A DNA stretch of 64,000 nt from Saccharum officinarum (GCA_020631735.1 CM036221.1:15047381-15111380); one strand, 5' to 3'; shown: positions 1 through 11,707, numbered from the stretch's first letter. Numbers and translations are program-made. The notes: generated from the letters alone by a model not told the origin.

Positions 1-464
1 ATGACGCTGAACCCGCGGAGGCTCGGGAAGTTGGGCGGCGACGTCTTCTCCACCGTCCTATTGCCTGGGGTGCCCGTCGGGTCGTCCAGCAGCACCGACG
101 CGTCGCATCCCTGAAATGGAGTGCGTGCGTGCGTGCATTGTTTAGTTTACTTGCCTTTCCGGCAATGGTAGTGCCATTGGCAGCAGCAGCAGCAGCATTG
201 TGGATGGATGGATGTACGTACCCTGACGAAGCAGTCATGGAAGAAGAGGCGGATGAGGCCGGGCCCGTTGCCGGCGTCCTTGCGGACGGCGGCGTGGACG
301 ATGGTCTCGATGAGGCTCTCGGCGGCGGGGCAGGTAGCGTTGTAGTACCCCACCTGCAGCTTCGCCTCCGAGGAGTAGAAGCATGTCACCATCACGGCGA
401 CAGCCACTACGACGAGCTGCCGTACATGGACGACGACCTCATCAGCTCTGGTGCCGGCGCTCAT
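1..464 (-). CDS. Class III secretory peroxidase, 5' part (exon 1, intron 1, start of exon 2)
   Basis: Partial gene leaving the window at the left edge. Exon 1 is 464-222 (81 codons from the ATG at 462-464), intron 1 is 221-111 with a GTACGT donor and a TTTCAG acceptor in phase 0, and exon 2 is 110-1. Residues 1-34 are a hydrophobic N-terminus that looks like a secretion signal. The mature start [11 protein letters not shown], the distal haem site RLFFHDCF (Arg72, Phe75, His76, Asp77) and, across the splice junction, [10 protein letters not shown] are hallmarks of plant class III peroxidases, which oxidise phenolic substrates with hydrogen peroxide in the wall or vacuole. NAT and NRT glycosylation sequons are present. 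The intron splits the gene just after FHDCFVR, a common intron position in this family. The proximal histidine and the C-terminus lie outside the window, so intactness cannot be judged. An in-frame GTG at 477-479 is less likely to be the start. Confidence 0.9.
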
Positions 465-632
465 CCTCCCTGCTACCACTGCACTGACTACGCTCCGGAT
501 AGAGACGAGAGCACCGGCGGCCCACAGCTAGCTCACAAGCTAGCTGGGTAGCTTGTCAGCGGACTACACTGTATACTGACAGATGGAAGCAGTAGCTGCA
601 AGGTGGAGTAGCAAGGAAGAAGGATCGAGGAA

Positions 633-648
633 CCTTTTATATATATAC
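633..648 (-). promoter_or_regulatory. Candidate TATA box of the left peroxidase
   Basis: On the minus strand this reads TATATATATAAAAGG, about 170 bases upstream of the peroxidase ATG. It is the best TATA-like match in the 5' flank, but the region is rich in TA dinucleotides, so the assignment is tentative. Confidence 0.4.
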
Positions 649-659
649 AGATCGATGGA

Positions 660-1930
660 TCGATCGAGCATAGTATGTATGTATATATGTATTTATGTGC
701 AGAGAATATATATATGCACTCAGTCAGTGGTGAGGTGAAGAACATAGCGTAGCTAGGGAGGAGGGGAATAACATGGCCACCATCCACGCCAGCCACGCGC
801 AGCCAGTGTGTCATCTGGAACATGGCATTCGAAGCGGCGAGGCCTGTAGTTTTGACCAACTAATTAAACGAGCGGACGACGAATCTTGTCTTGTCTAATT
901 ACAACCCAGCAGAGCGCACGCAGTGTCCTGCAGATCTGAGTGCCGTGCTTCGCGCCTTCGCCTTCGCGCGCTTCCGATCCATCGGCAGTAAGAGAAAATT
1001 AAAAAGAAATACATGGTGGCAGTGACATCAGAACTGAGACACGACCAGAAGAGGACGACGACGTCCGTCAGGTAAATTGTCGCCAAGAATTGAGAGGCCG
1101 GGAAGAGTGGTGCTGCTGCGGTAGCGCCGTAGTGCTGTACTGCTGTCTGCGCCTGATAGATCAGCCTGGATCCTTGGATTCAGGGCGTAAATCCATTAAA
1201 ATCCATCCATTCCAGCGTCATGTTCAGTTCGTCAGTGGTAGCTGCGTTTGGCTTCGCATCCAAATCCAGCGACCCTATAGCTGCTGTAAGAGTACTAGTA
1301 CTATATATCTACAACTAGATTGAGCCTCATGCACGCTAGCTGCTGACCTGCTGTTACTACTGCTCCCATATGCATATACCGCTATGTGTGTCAGGATGAT
1401 GTATATAAAATTTGTGATAATGTGTCACCGTCTTTTGGACTTTTGGGCCGTATATTGTGTGTCTAGTCCATTAGGACATGTCTAGGGGGGTCCTTGGTGC
1501 CCCCTAACCATTTATATTTCATAGCCATCATCCAAATCAGAGTTTATGTTTTATTTATATTAATATATCATTGAATAGTTCCATCATTCATTGGTTTGTG
1601 AGACTACAACTTGCGAGCTTAATCTTATTTGCAATATGTTAGATTTCATTCATTCTTATTTTTGCTTGAGTTCTTTGATTTGCATGCACAAATTAGCCTT
1701 CATGGCAAGGTCATCCGGATAGTGCATGGTTGATAACGAGAGAAGACATGGTGCTGCAATTACAGATTCATGTCTTTGAAATCAGAAATCGAATCATGTG
1801 TGTCAATATTATAGAAAATTGATAGTTACCTCCATTTGACGAAAGATCAGATATCCGTTCCATCAATTTATATTCCTTAGTGGTTTCATTTCCGACATCT
1901 GCCAAGCCATCGATATTTATTATAACAATA
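660..1930. other. Intergenic stretch, no gene recognised
   Basis: AT-rich 5' flank of the left peroxidase followed by unclassified DNA. I see no coding region with family resemblance, no terminal inverted repeats and no RNA gene. The short open frames here lack recognisable domains. Confidence 0.5.
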
Positions 1931-1939
1931 ATGATACGG

Positions 1940-4900
1940 TGAGGATGCCCGTCCGTCCGAATGCACCTTACAAACGTGGACCGCGCAAAGTATCTCAGCC
2001 CGCTCACCAGCTTGCAGAACAACGCTCTGCACGCTGGTGGGTTTTTCCGTTCGCTGGAGAACATTTCGGATGCAAGATATTTTTAGGCTCCGTCACCCCC
2101 GCGCTCCCTCCCTCTCTCTATGCCTTCCCACCCACGCTTCGCAAGGCATTGTCTATCCTCTGCTCCTTACTCCCCATCTCTGTCTGCTGAGATTTTTCTC
2201 TCTTGTGCCACCATTTCGCGTCGTGCCCCATCCACTTCGCGCATCGCGGAAGGGGAGGCAGGGGAGGCCTGCGCCCACGCCCCCATCCACCTCGCCCGTC
2301 AGCACGAAAGGGGAGGCCTGCGCTCTCGATGTCCCCGGACCCGAGCTTGCTACCTACTGCATTTCCCCACCAGGTAGGCCGTTGCCGCCAGCGACGTTGT
2401 GTTTCAAGTGTTTTAGGCGTTTCAAACTTATGTTTCAAGTGTTTCGTCTACATGTTGCAAAAGTATATCTAGGATGTTGCATATGTTGCAATGACAATAT
2501 ACGCACGTTGCAAGCCTATGTTTCAAGTGTTTCAGGTGTTTCAGACTTATGTTGCAAACATTTTTATCTGGATGTTCCATATGTGCTATGGCTCTATACG
2601 CATGTTTCAAACGTATGTTTCAAGTGTTTAAGATGTTTCAGACTTATGTTGCAAGTGTTTCATCTGGATGTTGCAAAAGTAGATCAATCTCGATGTTGCA
2701 TGTGTTGCAATGGATATACATGGTGTTTCAAGCATATGTTTCAAGTGTTTCATCTATTTCAGATGTATGTTGCAAATATTTAATCTAGATGTTTCAAAAG
2801 TTGATCTGAGAGAGCACATACTGCAATGGCGCCGGTGGCTGGCAGACAGCGGCCTGCCATAGCCGCCTACTGTTGTTGCTGGGGCATCACCGTGGGTCAC
2901 TATGCGGGTGCCTGAGGCTAGCAGATGCCTCCGCGGTGTGCATCCGCAAACGGGGCAGGTGACTGGGTCCCACATGGGGCCTGGGGATGGGCATGGGGCG
3001 TGGGATGGGCTGTTGGGGCTCGAGGGCGTGGGTGCGGCGTCCAGACATGGGGGCACTGACGCTAGATAGGATGCAGACTCAGGTCATGGGATGCGGTGCA
3101 GGATAATGTGGCAGAACCTCCTAAATTATATGGCCCACATGCACCTGTCATTGTCCTGAAGACATCTAACGACTATGCATGTGTTCCAAATAACTTAAAA
3201 AGTTTGTCGGGTGTCCTCGGGAAACCCGAATCATCCATATTTTATAACTCACACAGGATCAACAAAGGAGTAACTACAACATTACAGCATTTGCTACAAA
3301 ACTTACATTAGAGTGCGGAAGAATAACAACAATAGATTTACAAATCAGGATTAAGTTAATTTTTTACAAACTTAACTTAAATTGCGGAAGTCGAGTAGAA
3401 CTCAAAAGACAACTTAGGTAGAGCACCTAAGTTAGGAGAAGATAGCCAGATCACATCGAGCCCACCGACATGACCTAATTAGCAGCACCAGTCAGTACCT
3501 GAACAGGAGTTAACAAACCCTGAGTACTCAATTGTACTCCGTAAGACTTACGCGACGAAAAGAAAAGACTACAAGGATATGCTGGCTTAAGGGAAGTAGT
3601 AGAGCTAGAAAAGAGGAGTTTTGCAGAAAAGCTTTACTATAAGTGGATCCTTACTTTCAATATTTTAAACAAGTTTTACCGTCAGTTCTAATGAAGCTTA
3701 TTTTAGATAGATTTGCAGCTATTCTGTCTCAATCACTTGTATCAATTATCACATTTCATATCCATCTCTTTTCCATCTCATATCCAGGAGAAACCATGTT
3801 CTATTAATTAACTACGATGATGAACAGAGAATCGAGTCTTCATATCCGAGGAGCAATGACGATTCGAACCGATTATATCTAGCTGGGGGTCCCTAACCAC
3901 ACGACATATGCCGGACTCTAACCCACATATATCAACCTTCACCCGGATCCTTAAAATGTGACCTAGTCCAGTGCCACCCGAGAGTACAGTACGCCTCTAT
4001 TAGTTAAACTACCAAGGGTCATCACATGTTAATGACCCAAGGTTATCACTCAATCCCAAAGTCATTCAAATCAAATCATGATTTATTCTAATCAATTAAG
4101 CATTTATTATATAACAAATAAAAGGCATCTAATAAAGTATATAATTAAAAGTTATTAAAATAGTACCAATATTTTTGTGAAGGTATATATAACCATGTAA
4201 AGCACACTCACAAAGTTTCATGATTTTTGGATACTTATTCTATCCTAAAAAATCATGGAACTTGCATTTCTTAATTAAAAGAGCTAATTTTTAAGCATCT
4301 AAAAACCATTTATTTTCATGGTTTCATATTTTTTCTAGATAGACATCGTCATTTAGAAGCTACACAAAAAATTTCACAATTTTAGGAGCTATAATTATTT
4401 AGTTATGAAATTTACAAAATCAGCACATTTTTTATAATTAACAAAATACACAAAAAGAAAAAAAAACTCCCCAGGCTGAAAGCCGTCGACAAGGCCCAAG
4501 CGTAGCCTCGCGCGAGTGGCAGTCGGCCCACGCGCGGGAGCAGGCCGGCCCCACGCGGCCTACACAGGCGCGGCCTGGTGACTTGCAAAAACGCCCTTGG
4601 GCTTTTATAAAACTATACTCTCACCCAAACCACTATTCACCCGAGTCACACTGTTAGCACTTAGCCCCTTTCGTTTTCTTCTATTTGACCTCGGGGTCCT
4701 TCCTCCCACCCGAGCAGAAAAACAGAGGAGGCGAGCTCGGCCGGATTCCGGTCGGCGGGAAAGCTCACCGGCGGCGATTGAGGGGCCCATGAGGACCATG
4801 GCGCCATGCCGCACTCGTAGGTTCCCGCGGTGCAGCCTGAGGTGGCCCGTGACACACCGGCCACGGACGGCGGCGGCTCGCGCCCGTGCGGCCCGGCGCC

Positions 4901-6533
4901 GGCTGTCAACGGCGGCAGGAGGGGCCGGATGGGGGCGCTGGAGAGGCGACGGAGGCCACGGCCGCGCACGGGTGACCGCGGCTTCACTGGAGGTGTCTCA
5001 GAGCCAGCTAGCCACGCGCGCATGCCATGCCCAGAGGTGCAGCTCCGGCAGCGACCGTCTGCAGCGGCGGGTGAGGCTGGAAAAAGGGGGCGTGCCGGGA
5101 GCGGCGGCATGGTATGGTGGTGATGGCTTGAAGCCCTGCAGGCGCGCAGTGGCGAGGAACAGCGGTGACAGCGAGCTCGACTATGGCTCGGCCATGGCGG
5201 CGAGCAGAAAAACAGCGGGAGAGAAAAAAATTGTTGGCAGCCGGCGTGGCTTAAGAAGGCGAGAACGACATCCAGGGCACGCTAGCGCCTTCTCGAGCTG
5301 TCCACGCGGGCAGCCGCGTGTCCAAACACGAGAGGCGGCGAAAACGATCACAACGGCCAACGCACGGTGGTAAGCAGGGCAACACTGCCGTCGGGTACTG
5401 TAGCAGTCTGACGGCGCCTTTTCCTTCTCTTTTTCTCCCAATTTCTTGTGGTAACTCAAAGATCTCCAAACACAAAAGTTGTTAGCCTTTATGCCATCTT
5501 CAACATTGATTTAAGAATCAACCTCTAATTCTAAACGGTTAGAGAGATCAAAGCTAGAGAACAAGGGTACCTTGAAACTGGAATTCTGAACTTTCAATTA
5601 GGTTTGAAAATAGTTTTGATTAAGCATTTTTGAACAATTAATTAGTGGACAATTATGAATCAAACATATCAACTAATTGTACAACATCATAATTCAAGTA
5701 TAGGACCAATCAAAGCAAGAAAAGATAGACATATTTTAGTTATGCAAAATCATTTAATTAAACCCCAAAGATTGAACTTGATAACTAAATTTCAAGGACT
5801 TAACCAACCGGCTAAATGTGAGGCTCTAGTTACATAATTCAATTTTTGAGTTAAAAATTAAGCATGTGTGATCTGAAAACACTCCTCAACTTTGCTTCCA
5901 TGTTAAAGAACTTATTTTAAACAACAAAGTTTATTTAAACAAAACTTTTATTTGTTTAAGCCAATTCACATATATAAAATAACTAAGTACCCTAATCAAC
6001 CTTAATGACATCATTTCATGTAAATTGTAAAACCTTACATATGAAACATATCTTATGTACATGGCACGACTGAAACATAGCATGGGCAATTTAATGAAAC
6101 ACTACAAGGCAACACATGAAACAAGGCATATGCAACATAGTCATGCCATTAAGAAAACATTCATTGCTTTAACAAAACATTATTATGCAACATACGAAAC
6201 ATGTGATTACACTATCATTGCAACATCGACATGCAACACTTGAAACATAACAGAGTTACTAATGAAACATTATTGTGCAACATAACATATTATGTGAAAA
6301 CATTTCTAGGCAACATATGAACCCTTATAAATGTAACATGGTAAAACAACACATGAAACATTGTAGGTGCAACATGAGCATGCTCTTACTAAAACATTAC
6401 CATGCAACCTATGCAACAATGCTCGGTAATTATGCATGATGATGCTCATGATCATGTTTTAGCTACTTTTTAACATCTGGGATGTTACAGATAACGCGCG
6501 GGAGCAGTGTCGGGCTGTTCGGGCGCTAGCCCT
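1940..6533 (+). mobile_element. GTTTCAAG/ATGTTGCAA-type DNA repeat, interrupted by a solo LTR
   Basis: From about 2395 to 2790 the sequence is a degenerate array of alternating GTTTCAAGTGTTTCA and ATGTTGCAA motifs, followed by GC-rich DNA. This arrangement is known from dispersed grass repeats that I take to be non-autonomous DNA transposons. The left end is near the CGTCCGTCCGAATGCA segment at about 1950 and the right end near GTTCGGGCGCTAG at about 6520-6533. The element is split by the LTR at 3107-6489: joining 3106 to 6495 restores a continuous GC-rich end. Class (perhaps Mutator-like) and exact ends are inferred. Frames across the array are motif artefacts, not genes. The second copy begins inside this element at 19652. 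Confidence 0.5.
3107..6489. mobile_element. Solo LTR of a large retrotransposon (3383 bp)
   Basis: The element begins TGTGGCAG and ends ATGTTACA (TG...CA) and is flanked on both sides by the 5-base target duplication GATAA (3102-3106 and 6490-6494). No gag, pol, primer-binding site or polypurine tract is inside, so it reads as a solo LTR left by LTR-LTR recombination, or a long non-coding LTR derivative. A TATA-like TTTTATAAAAC near 4607 precedes a GC-rich stretch (about 4700-5400) that holds a 258-codon open frame of arginine- and alanine-rich composition with no family resemblance, treated here as chance. From 6040 to 6420 it carries dispersed GAAACAT/GCAACAT motifs. The family is probably Gypsy, judged by the large LTR size and ends only. 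Confidence 0.75.
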
Positions 6534-7920
6534 TCTTATAATCTACTTGGAGGCGAGACTGATGAGGAGAGGAGAGCTTTTACGGCGAGAGGGGGGGCTG
6601 GGGCACATCTGTTGATGTCGTATCTGCATTAGCATCTTCTTATGCTTTTGGTATGATCTGTTCTTTCCTTTCCTTCATCCCTAAAGATTATAGCCCCTAA
6701 AATCTTGGCACGCATTCATGATGGAATGGGCCTGTCACAGTCCGAGTCACAATCGGAATCACAAGAAGAGAGGGACTCTGGCCTTGCGAAAGGAATTTCC
6801 CACCAAGGCAATTGCATTGAAATCATCTCACATTACTGCCACCGTGGCATGGTCACTGACATGAGGTCGTCATATGTCAGTGGCCACTTCACAGGTCAAA
6901 TGAACAAGTTGCGCTATGCACACCCTAGGAATGCACAACTATATATTGATCTCTCCACATGACCTTAACACGTTTGTCATTCAGTCGTTTTCACTTCTCT
7001 TTTTTTCTACATATGCTACTAATGTAGGAGTAATTATAGTACCACTTTGACTTTCATGGAAAAAAAATCCTAATTTCTAAATATTTTAAACTAAGTGTGA
7101 AGACTTCGAATCTTGTACTACATACCGCAAGTCTTAAAACAAGGGGGAGCTTCTAGTGTGACGAGCTATGGCACTCCAACCAGCCCATCTAGTGTGCTCT
7201 GCTGTCTTCAGCAATCGCTCGCGCTGTCGCCGTAGCCCCTAGAAGCCCCCTTGGGCCGCGACATGAATCGGTGCTGCCAGCCGGACGTCCAATCCAAATC
7301 GCAGGAGCCTGCGAACGAGCTGTTAGCTCGGTGGTTGAGCCGCTCTGTGATGGCGCTCACCGCCCTCCTTCGAGGCCTACTGGACGCGGGTTTCGCATGG
7401 GGTTTTCCCCCAGTTTTATTTTAGGTCCTGGATAACTGGCGTGACGCTACAATGGAACTACAACGTGCCCGTCGTCTACGAAGTTCGGTGCGGCTTCGGT
7501 GATCTTGAAAAGGACGCTGATGGTATATAGATTGCAGGCTAAAAAAAATCGCAGGAGACTGGAACACCGACCACACAAAGGCGGAAAGGCCCCCTCTCAT
7601 CTTTTCGTTGGCAAGGATGGCGTGTTGGCACAGGGGAGAAAATTTGCATGTGGCGCGACTCTCGAATTGGTGTCAGAGGACTTCACGGGAAAGAAGGACG
7701 TGCCAGATCAGGACCCAAGTGAGTGGCGTCTGGCGTGAGCAGTTACTGGAGCGATACTTCAGGCCGGATGACGTGCAAGAGATCCTTCGAATCCGGCTAT
7801 CATAACGTCTGGCGTGCGGCACGTGCCATGAAACGGGCCGTTCTAGGGCCCAAAATTATAACTCATCAGGCACCCCTAAAAAATCAATATTTAATACTAC
7901 CTACGTACTCTCTAAAAAAA
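6495..7920. other. No gene recognised; mixed GC-rich repeat-like DNA
   Basis: Short open frames at 6705-6962 and 7499-7935 show no known domain. GC-rich segments at 7150-7420 and 7540-7830 look like remnants of non-autonomous elements, but I could not find paired ends. The same sequence occurs in the second copy at about 23976-25397. Confidence 0.4.
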
Positions 7921-8067
7921 CTCCTTACGTTCTAAATTATGAGATGTTTTGTTTTTGTGTAGATACATTAATTTTACTGTTATGTTTCTAAACATAATGT
8001 ATATCTAAATGTATAACAAAAGTTACGAATCTAGGAAAGCCAAAAAATCTTATAATTAGGAATGGAG
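7921..8067. mobile_element. Stowaway-like MITE, degenerate (147 bp)
   Basis: The left end CTCCTTACGTTCTAAATTAT and the right end, read in reverse as CTCCATTCCTAATTATAAG, are diverged versions of the grass Stowaway terminus CTCCCTCCGTTCC plus AAATTATAAG. The interior TCTAAACATAATGTATATCT is also typical. The expected TA target duplication is not preserved. Confidence 0.65.
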
Positions 8068-8143
8068 AGAGCACACAGTAATGATTTTCTCTATATGGAC
8101 TATGAAGTAAAAAACGAGGGTCTGTGCCTGAATCATAAACTTG

Positions 8144-8174
8144 ACTCTCTCTCTCTCTCTATATAGAGAGAGAG
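8144..8174. repeat. CT/AG palindromic microsatellite
   Basis: A run of CT dinucleotides meets a run of AG dinucleotides through TATATA, giving a near-perfect self-complementary stretch able to fold into a hairpin. Present unchanged at about 25621-25651. Confidence 0.8.
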
Positions 8175-8510
8175 ACCTCCACTAACTATATGCATACGTA
8201 CGGTGGAAGACAAAACATGCATAAACAAGACTAGGCATTTAAGCAGATAGAGAGTTGATTGCATTCCATAGAAAGAGTAAATAAGTATAATATTTGATTA
8301 GTTGTATTGTGTATTTGTGTTTACTAATAAATGTATCCATAAAATTGAGTTTACCTTGGTGCATAAAAAAGATAAATACTACGAAACCCTAAGCAACTTA
8401 CAATTTAGAACGAGGGAGTAACATTAATCTATGTTGCCATATATAGCATATAATCCCCGATCATCCCATCTCATTGATGGTGTCAATATTATTTCCCATA
8501 ACTTCTACTC

Positions 8511-9636
8511 GCCACATACCTCGATGGGGGTGTCGTTTTTGAACCCCATGCTTTCTGCCAATGGCGTCGGATTCTAGGCGTAAGCCCAGCCTTACAACCT
8601 GTAAGGCCAGCGGCGATGGTGTCCAAGTTGGTCACCTTGGGCATCACCTCCTTCCTGAAGGCGTCGCTGAAGAATCCCTTAGGCTCATCCCCCAAGTGCT
8701 TGCTGACATCTGTACCCCTTACGTTCCGTCAGCTTATGGTGGAGTTCCTCACTGAGACTATATGTGCCCATATTCTACTCGCAATGGTTTCTCCTGCAGC
8801 AATCGACTTTGCCATCGTCTGGCTTCCATAGCGGATGCTTTGCCGCTATCACTGTTTGCTTCTTCCCCAGTGAATGCTTGGCCGTCGGTGGAATCCCGGG
8901 CGAATGCGTTGCCGCGCTGCAACTTGGTGGATACTTGGTCGCCGTGTCGTTGGCGGATGCTTTGCCACCGTTGCTGCTTGGGGTGGATACTTCGTCACCA
9001 TGGCATTGTCTTGTTGTAGGCGACCATTGCATTGTTGCATCTTTTTTGCATTCTCAGTTGGTAGGTCACTAGTACATGATTTCTTTTAGGTGGCGGTGGG
9101 CTTTTTTGATTGGAGGCGAACACCTTTTTTGCCCGCCTCTATTATGCCCAGCCAGCCTAGCCTCCATTAAAACTTTATCTGTGGCGGGCAAGTTAAAGTT
9201 TTAATGGGCATTATAGCGACCGCCTCTGTTAAAACTTTGATGGAGGCGGGCAAGTTAAGGCAACCGCCTCGATTAATCATCATTAATGGAGGCGGTTGCC
9301 TTCCATTAAATGATTAACCGTGGCGGGCATGGCAACCGCCTCCGTAAAGTCACGATTAACTGTGACCTTTGATTGGAGGCGGTTGCAATGCCCGCCTCCA
9401 TTAAACATTTTTGCCCGCCTCCATTATGATTTCTGTACTAGTGGGTTTCGGGTTTTGAGGGTTGTCACTCCTTTCTTTTCTTCTTCTTTCTTGTTCTTAT
9501 AAGTTGTTTATTCCAGATCACTCATCACTAGCTTGGTGGTTTGTAATCTGTGCTATGAGAGTTTTCTCATAGCTGTGTCGTATAATTCACTCTTCTTAAT
9601 GAAAAATGGGCTATATTCCCCGATCGTGAAAAAAAA
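8511..9636 (+). mobile_element. Poly(A) retroposon, LINE-like 3' end, with nested CACTA MITE
   Basis: The insert is bounded by an 11-base direct repeat AACTTCTACTC (8500-8510 and 9637-9647), the right copy preceded by a poly(A) run. Comparison with the intact proximal copy of the 5' flank (11020-11375) shows this exact interval is extra. Target duplication plus poly(A) tail indicates target-primed reverse transcription. The 3' part, with CTTCTTAATGAAAAATGGGC before the A run, resembles grass LINE 3' ends, but a reverse-transcribed host RNA is not excluded. It lacks a complete open frame. About 746 bp remain after removing the nested MITE. Confidence 0.75.
9067..9443. mobile_element. CACTA-type MITE (377 bp)
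   Basis: The ends are CACTAGTACATGATTTC and, read inward from the right, CACTAGTACAGAAATC. The 3-base target duplication GGT flanks it (9064-9066 and 9444-9446). CACTA termini with a 3-base duplication are diagnostic of the En/Spm superfamily. The interior is made of repeated inverted GGAGGCGG/CCGCCTCC segments, able to form hairpins. No coding capacity. Confidence 0.88.
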
Positions 9637-9789
9637 AACTTCTACTCCATCTTTGTATTTCCAAAAGCAACCCTTCAGGCATCCTTTCCTCAAACAGCTC
9701 CGCTAACAAATGATTACGATATTAGCCAAAGTTTGGGCAGCATTTCATAGATGGTGATAGATGGCACATTCCCCTCTCTCTTATATTTG

Positions 9790-10090
9790 GGGACTGTTTG
9801 GTACAGCCCTTCACTGGTGAAGCAATTTTTTAGCTTTAGTTTTATAAAAGCAGCTTCATTGGTAAAGCTAAAGTTGTTTTCAAAAAAACGTTTGGTAAAA
9901 CAGCTTTTAGGGAAGATAACATAGAGGAAGTTGGGACAAACTAGTATTTTCAGCTTCATCTCGGTTCTTGTCCTATGAGAGGAGTTGAAAAACGGCTTTT
10001 GGGGCGAAGCTGTTCATCTAGACTTGTTTGGTAGGAGAAGCTCAAAAATAGCGTTGTGAAGCTGAGGCAAAAGCCTTGCCAACCAGGCCC
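9790..10090. mobile_element. Tourist-like MITE (301 bp) in the distal flank copy
   Basis: The left end GGGACTGTTTGGTACAGCC and the inverted right end GGGCCTGGTTGGCAAGGC are related terminal repeats of the grass GGGCCTGTTTGG type. TTA follows the right end; the left flank is TTG, a possible eroded TTA duplication. The element is absent from the collinear site near 11240, which confirms insertion. Confidence 0.7.
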
Positions 10091-10195
10091 TTACTAGTAG
10101 TTCTTCTGCCCATGCACACCTATACATTTATTTACAAGTTTAAGCTTGCTCTATATCATAACCTGTCAAGCAGTCATACTAAGTCCACTAACGTG

Positions 10196-11019
10196 GTATG
10201 GCGGAGTCTGTGCACATGGGAAGAAGGCTATCTAGCTGAATAGATGTTTATTATTATGACATTACGTAGCAAACTTTTGAACAAAGATATACACTAAAGT
10301 TTGAACTTAACTTCTGGAGTAGAAAAGGTTGCAACAACTAAGAATATCAAAGTTTGAAGACAAAATATAGTTTTGTGGATGTCACAAAAAAAAGAATGTA
10401 ACAAGAGTAGATATAACTTAAACTAACATTTCAACTATACATACATATTAAAATCCCATAGAGGAGCAATGCAGTGCAAAGAATGAAAACACATAAGAAG
10501 TAATTGGTAAATCTGTTGCAACTCGATAGAGATTATATAGAGCGTCTAAATTGGTATTATGTTACAAAATGAATATAAAAAGAGTAAATAAAGATAATCA
10601 ATTTAGTTTGTCGTATTTTGTGTACTAAATTATCCATGAAACCTATAATACTTGTGTAAGATAATAAGAATTTAGGCCTGGAGCACAGGTTGACGGGCTA
10701 GTTAAAATCAAATGCCCAAACATGTACTGACTAACGTCTACTATTATATGCCAACGAGTGACTTAAGCGCCGAAAACACAAGTATGATGACACTTTGAAG
10801 TTTGCAGAACCATAATCAAATAAGAATGACTATATATGTACAACATTCAAACAAGAAAACCAAAATCAAGAGAAACAAGATTGAAGACAAAAGTATATAA
10901 AACATTATGTGCTTGGTTTTCTAAGCTTAGAGATTAATATCAAGATTACCTAACCAGGATCAGAGTAGAGTAGCAACATTCACGTTATACCTGGTAGGCC
11001 ACTAACATTCAACTACGTT
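10196..11019. other. Gene-free AT-rich stretch upstream of the peroxidase
   Basis: No coding region or element with clear ends. Around 10570-10660 there is weak similarity to 8270-8345 (AGAGTAAATAA, TCCATAAA-type phrases), suggesting the flank duplication originally extended further upstream. Confidence 0.4.
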
Positions 11020-11375
11020 GTCAATTGCCATAGCATATTATCCCAGTCATCCCATCTGATTGACCGTGTCAATATAAATTCCCATTACGTTTACTTCGTC
11101 TTCGAATTTCCACAAGCAACCTTGATGCATCATTTTCTCCAAACAACTCTGGTAACAAATGGTTATGATATATATTAGCCAAAGTCTCTGGGCAGCATTT
11201 GGTAGATGGTGATTGATGGCACATTTCCCTCTCTCTTATATTCACCATTAGTAGTTTTTGTGGCTTCTCCATGCATGCACACCTATCCCTTTGTTTACAA
11301 GTTTAAGTTTTCTCCACTCCATTTCATAACTTGTCAATCAAGCAGCCGTATATACTAAGTCCACTGACGCGGTAC
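11020..11375. repeat. Proximal copy of the duplicated peroxidase 5' flank
   Basis: Uninterrupted counterpart of the distal copy at 8430-10195. It lies about 330-690 bases upstream of the peroxidase start codon and so probably overlaps the upstream promoter. It serves as the empty-site control for the insertions in the distal copy. Confidence 0.75.
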
Positions 11376-11569
11376 GGCTCTTAATTTCGTGGGATTATAT
11401 TAATTTGAACAAGGTAAAAGCTGTTCCATGCATTGATGCATGGAAGAAGGATTGGGTCTTACATATGTTGATTGGGTACACAAACACAATGCGTCCATGC
11501 ACACGCTATCCCCCAACTGCTGCTACACATAATGCACTCTTCTAGAGCTAGCCACCCTTGCACTGCAAG

Positions 11570-11577
11570 TATAAATA
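11570..11577 (+). promoter_or_regulatory. TATA box of the intronless peroxidase
   Basis: TATAAATA in the context GCAAGTATAAATACAC, 131 bases before the ATG at 11708. The spacing leaves room for an ordinary plant 5' leader. The same site is at 29046-29053 in the second copy. Confidence 0.75.
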
Positions 11578-11707
11578 CACATCCAGCAGCCGCACAAATC
11601 TTCATCTCCTCAACAGACAACAACTTCTTGTCTTGATCGATCACCATCTCGGTCGAGAACAAAGTTGAATCACCAACAATCCACGGTTGGTGTCTTGCTT
11701 GGTGACG

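Larger units (their letters stand above)
8430..10195. repeat. Distal copy of a duplicated peroxidase 5' flank, split by insertions
   Basis: Segments 8430-8510, 9637-9789 and 10091-10195 together align in order with 11020-11375 just upstream of the peroxidase. Shared phrases include CATCCCATCT, GGCAGCATTT, TAGATGGTGAT, CTCTCTCTTATAT, TTTACAAGTTTAAG and ACTAAGTCCACT. Removing the retroposon (8511-9636) and the MITE (9790-10090) restores collinearity. Divergence is clear, so the duplication is old. It may be what remains of a lost peroxidase duplicate, or a promoter-only duplication. Confidence 0.75.

Noticed and set aside
129..551. 140-codon plus-strand frame at the left edge
   Set aside because: Antisense of peroxidase exon 1 and intron. 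The minus strand has the haem motif and splice sites.
2037..2783. 248-codon frame rich in Cys, Phe and Val
   Set aside because: Translation of the GTTTCAAG/ATGTTGCAA word array. The periodic composition is an artefact of the DNA repeat.
4597..5373. 258-codon open frame, Arg/Ala-rich
   Set aside because: Lies inside the solo LTR, has no domain resemblance, and a one-base homopolymer difference in the second copy (22080) truncates it. GC-rich chance frame.
8395..8420. Single Stowaway-like end (GAACGAGGGAGTA)
   Set aside because: No partner inverted end within a plausible distance, so not called as an element.
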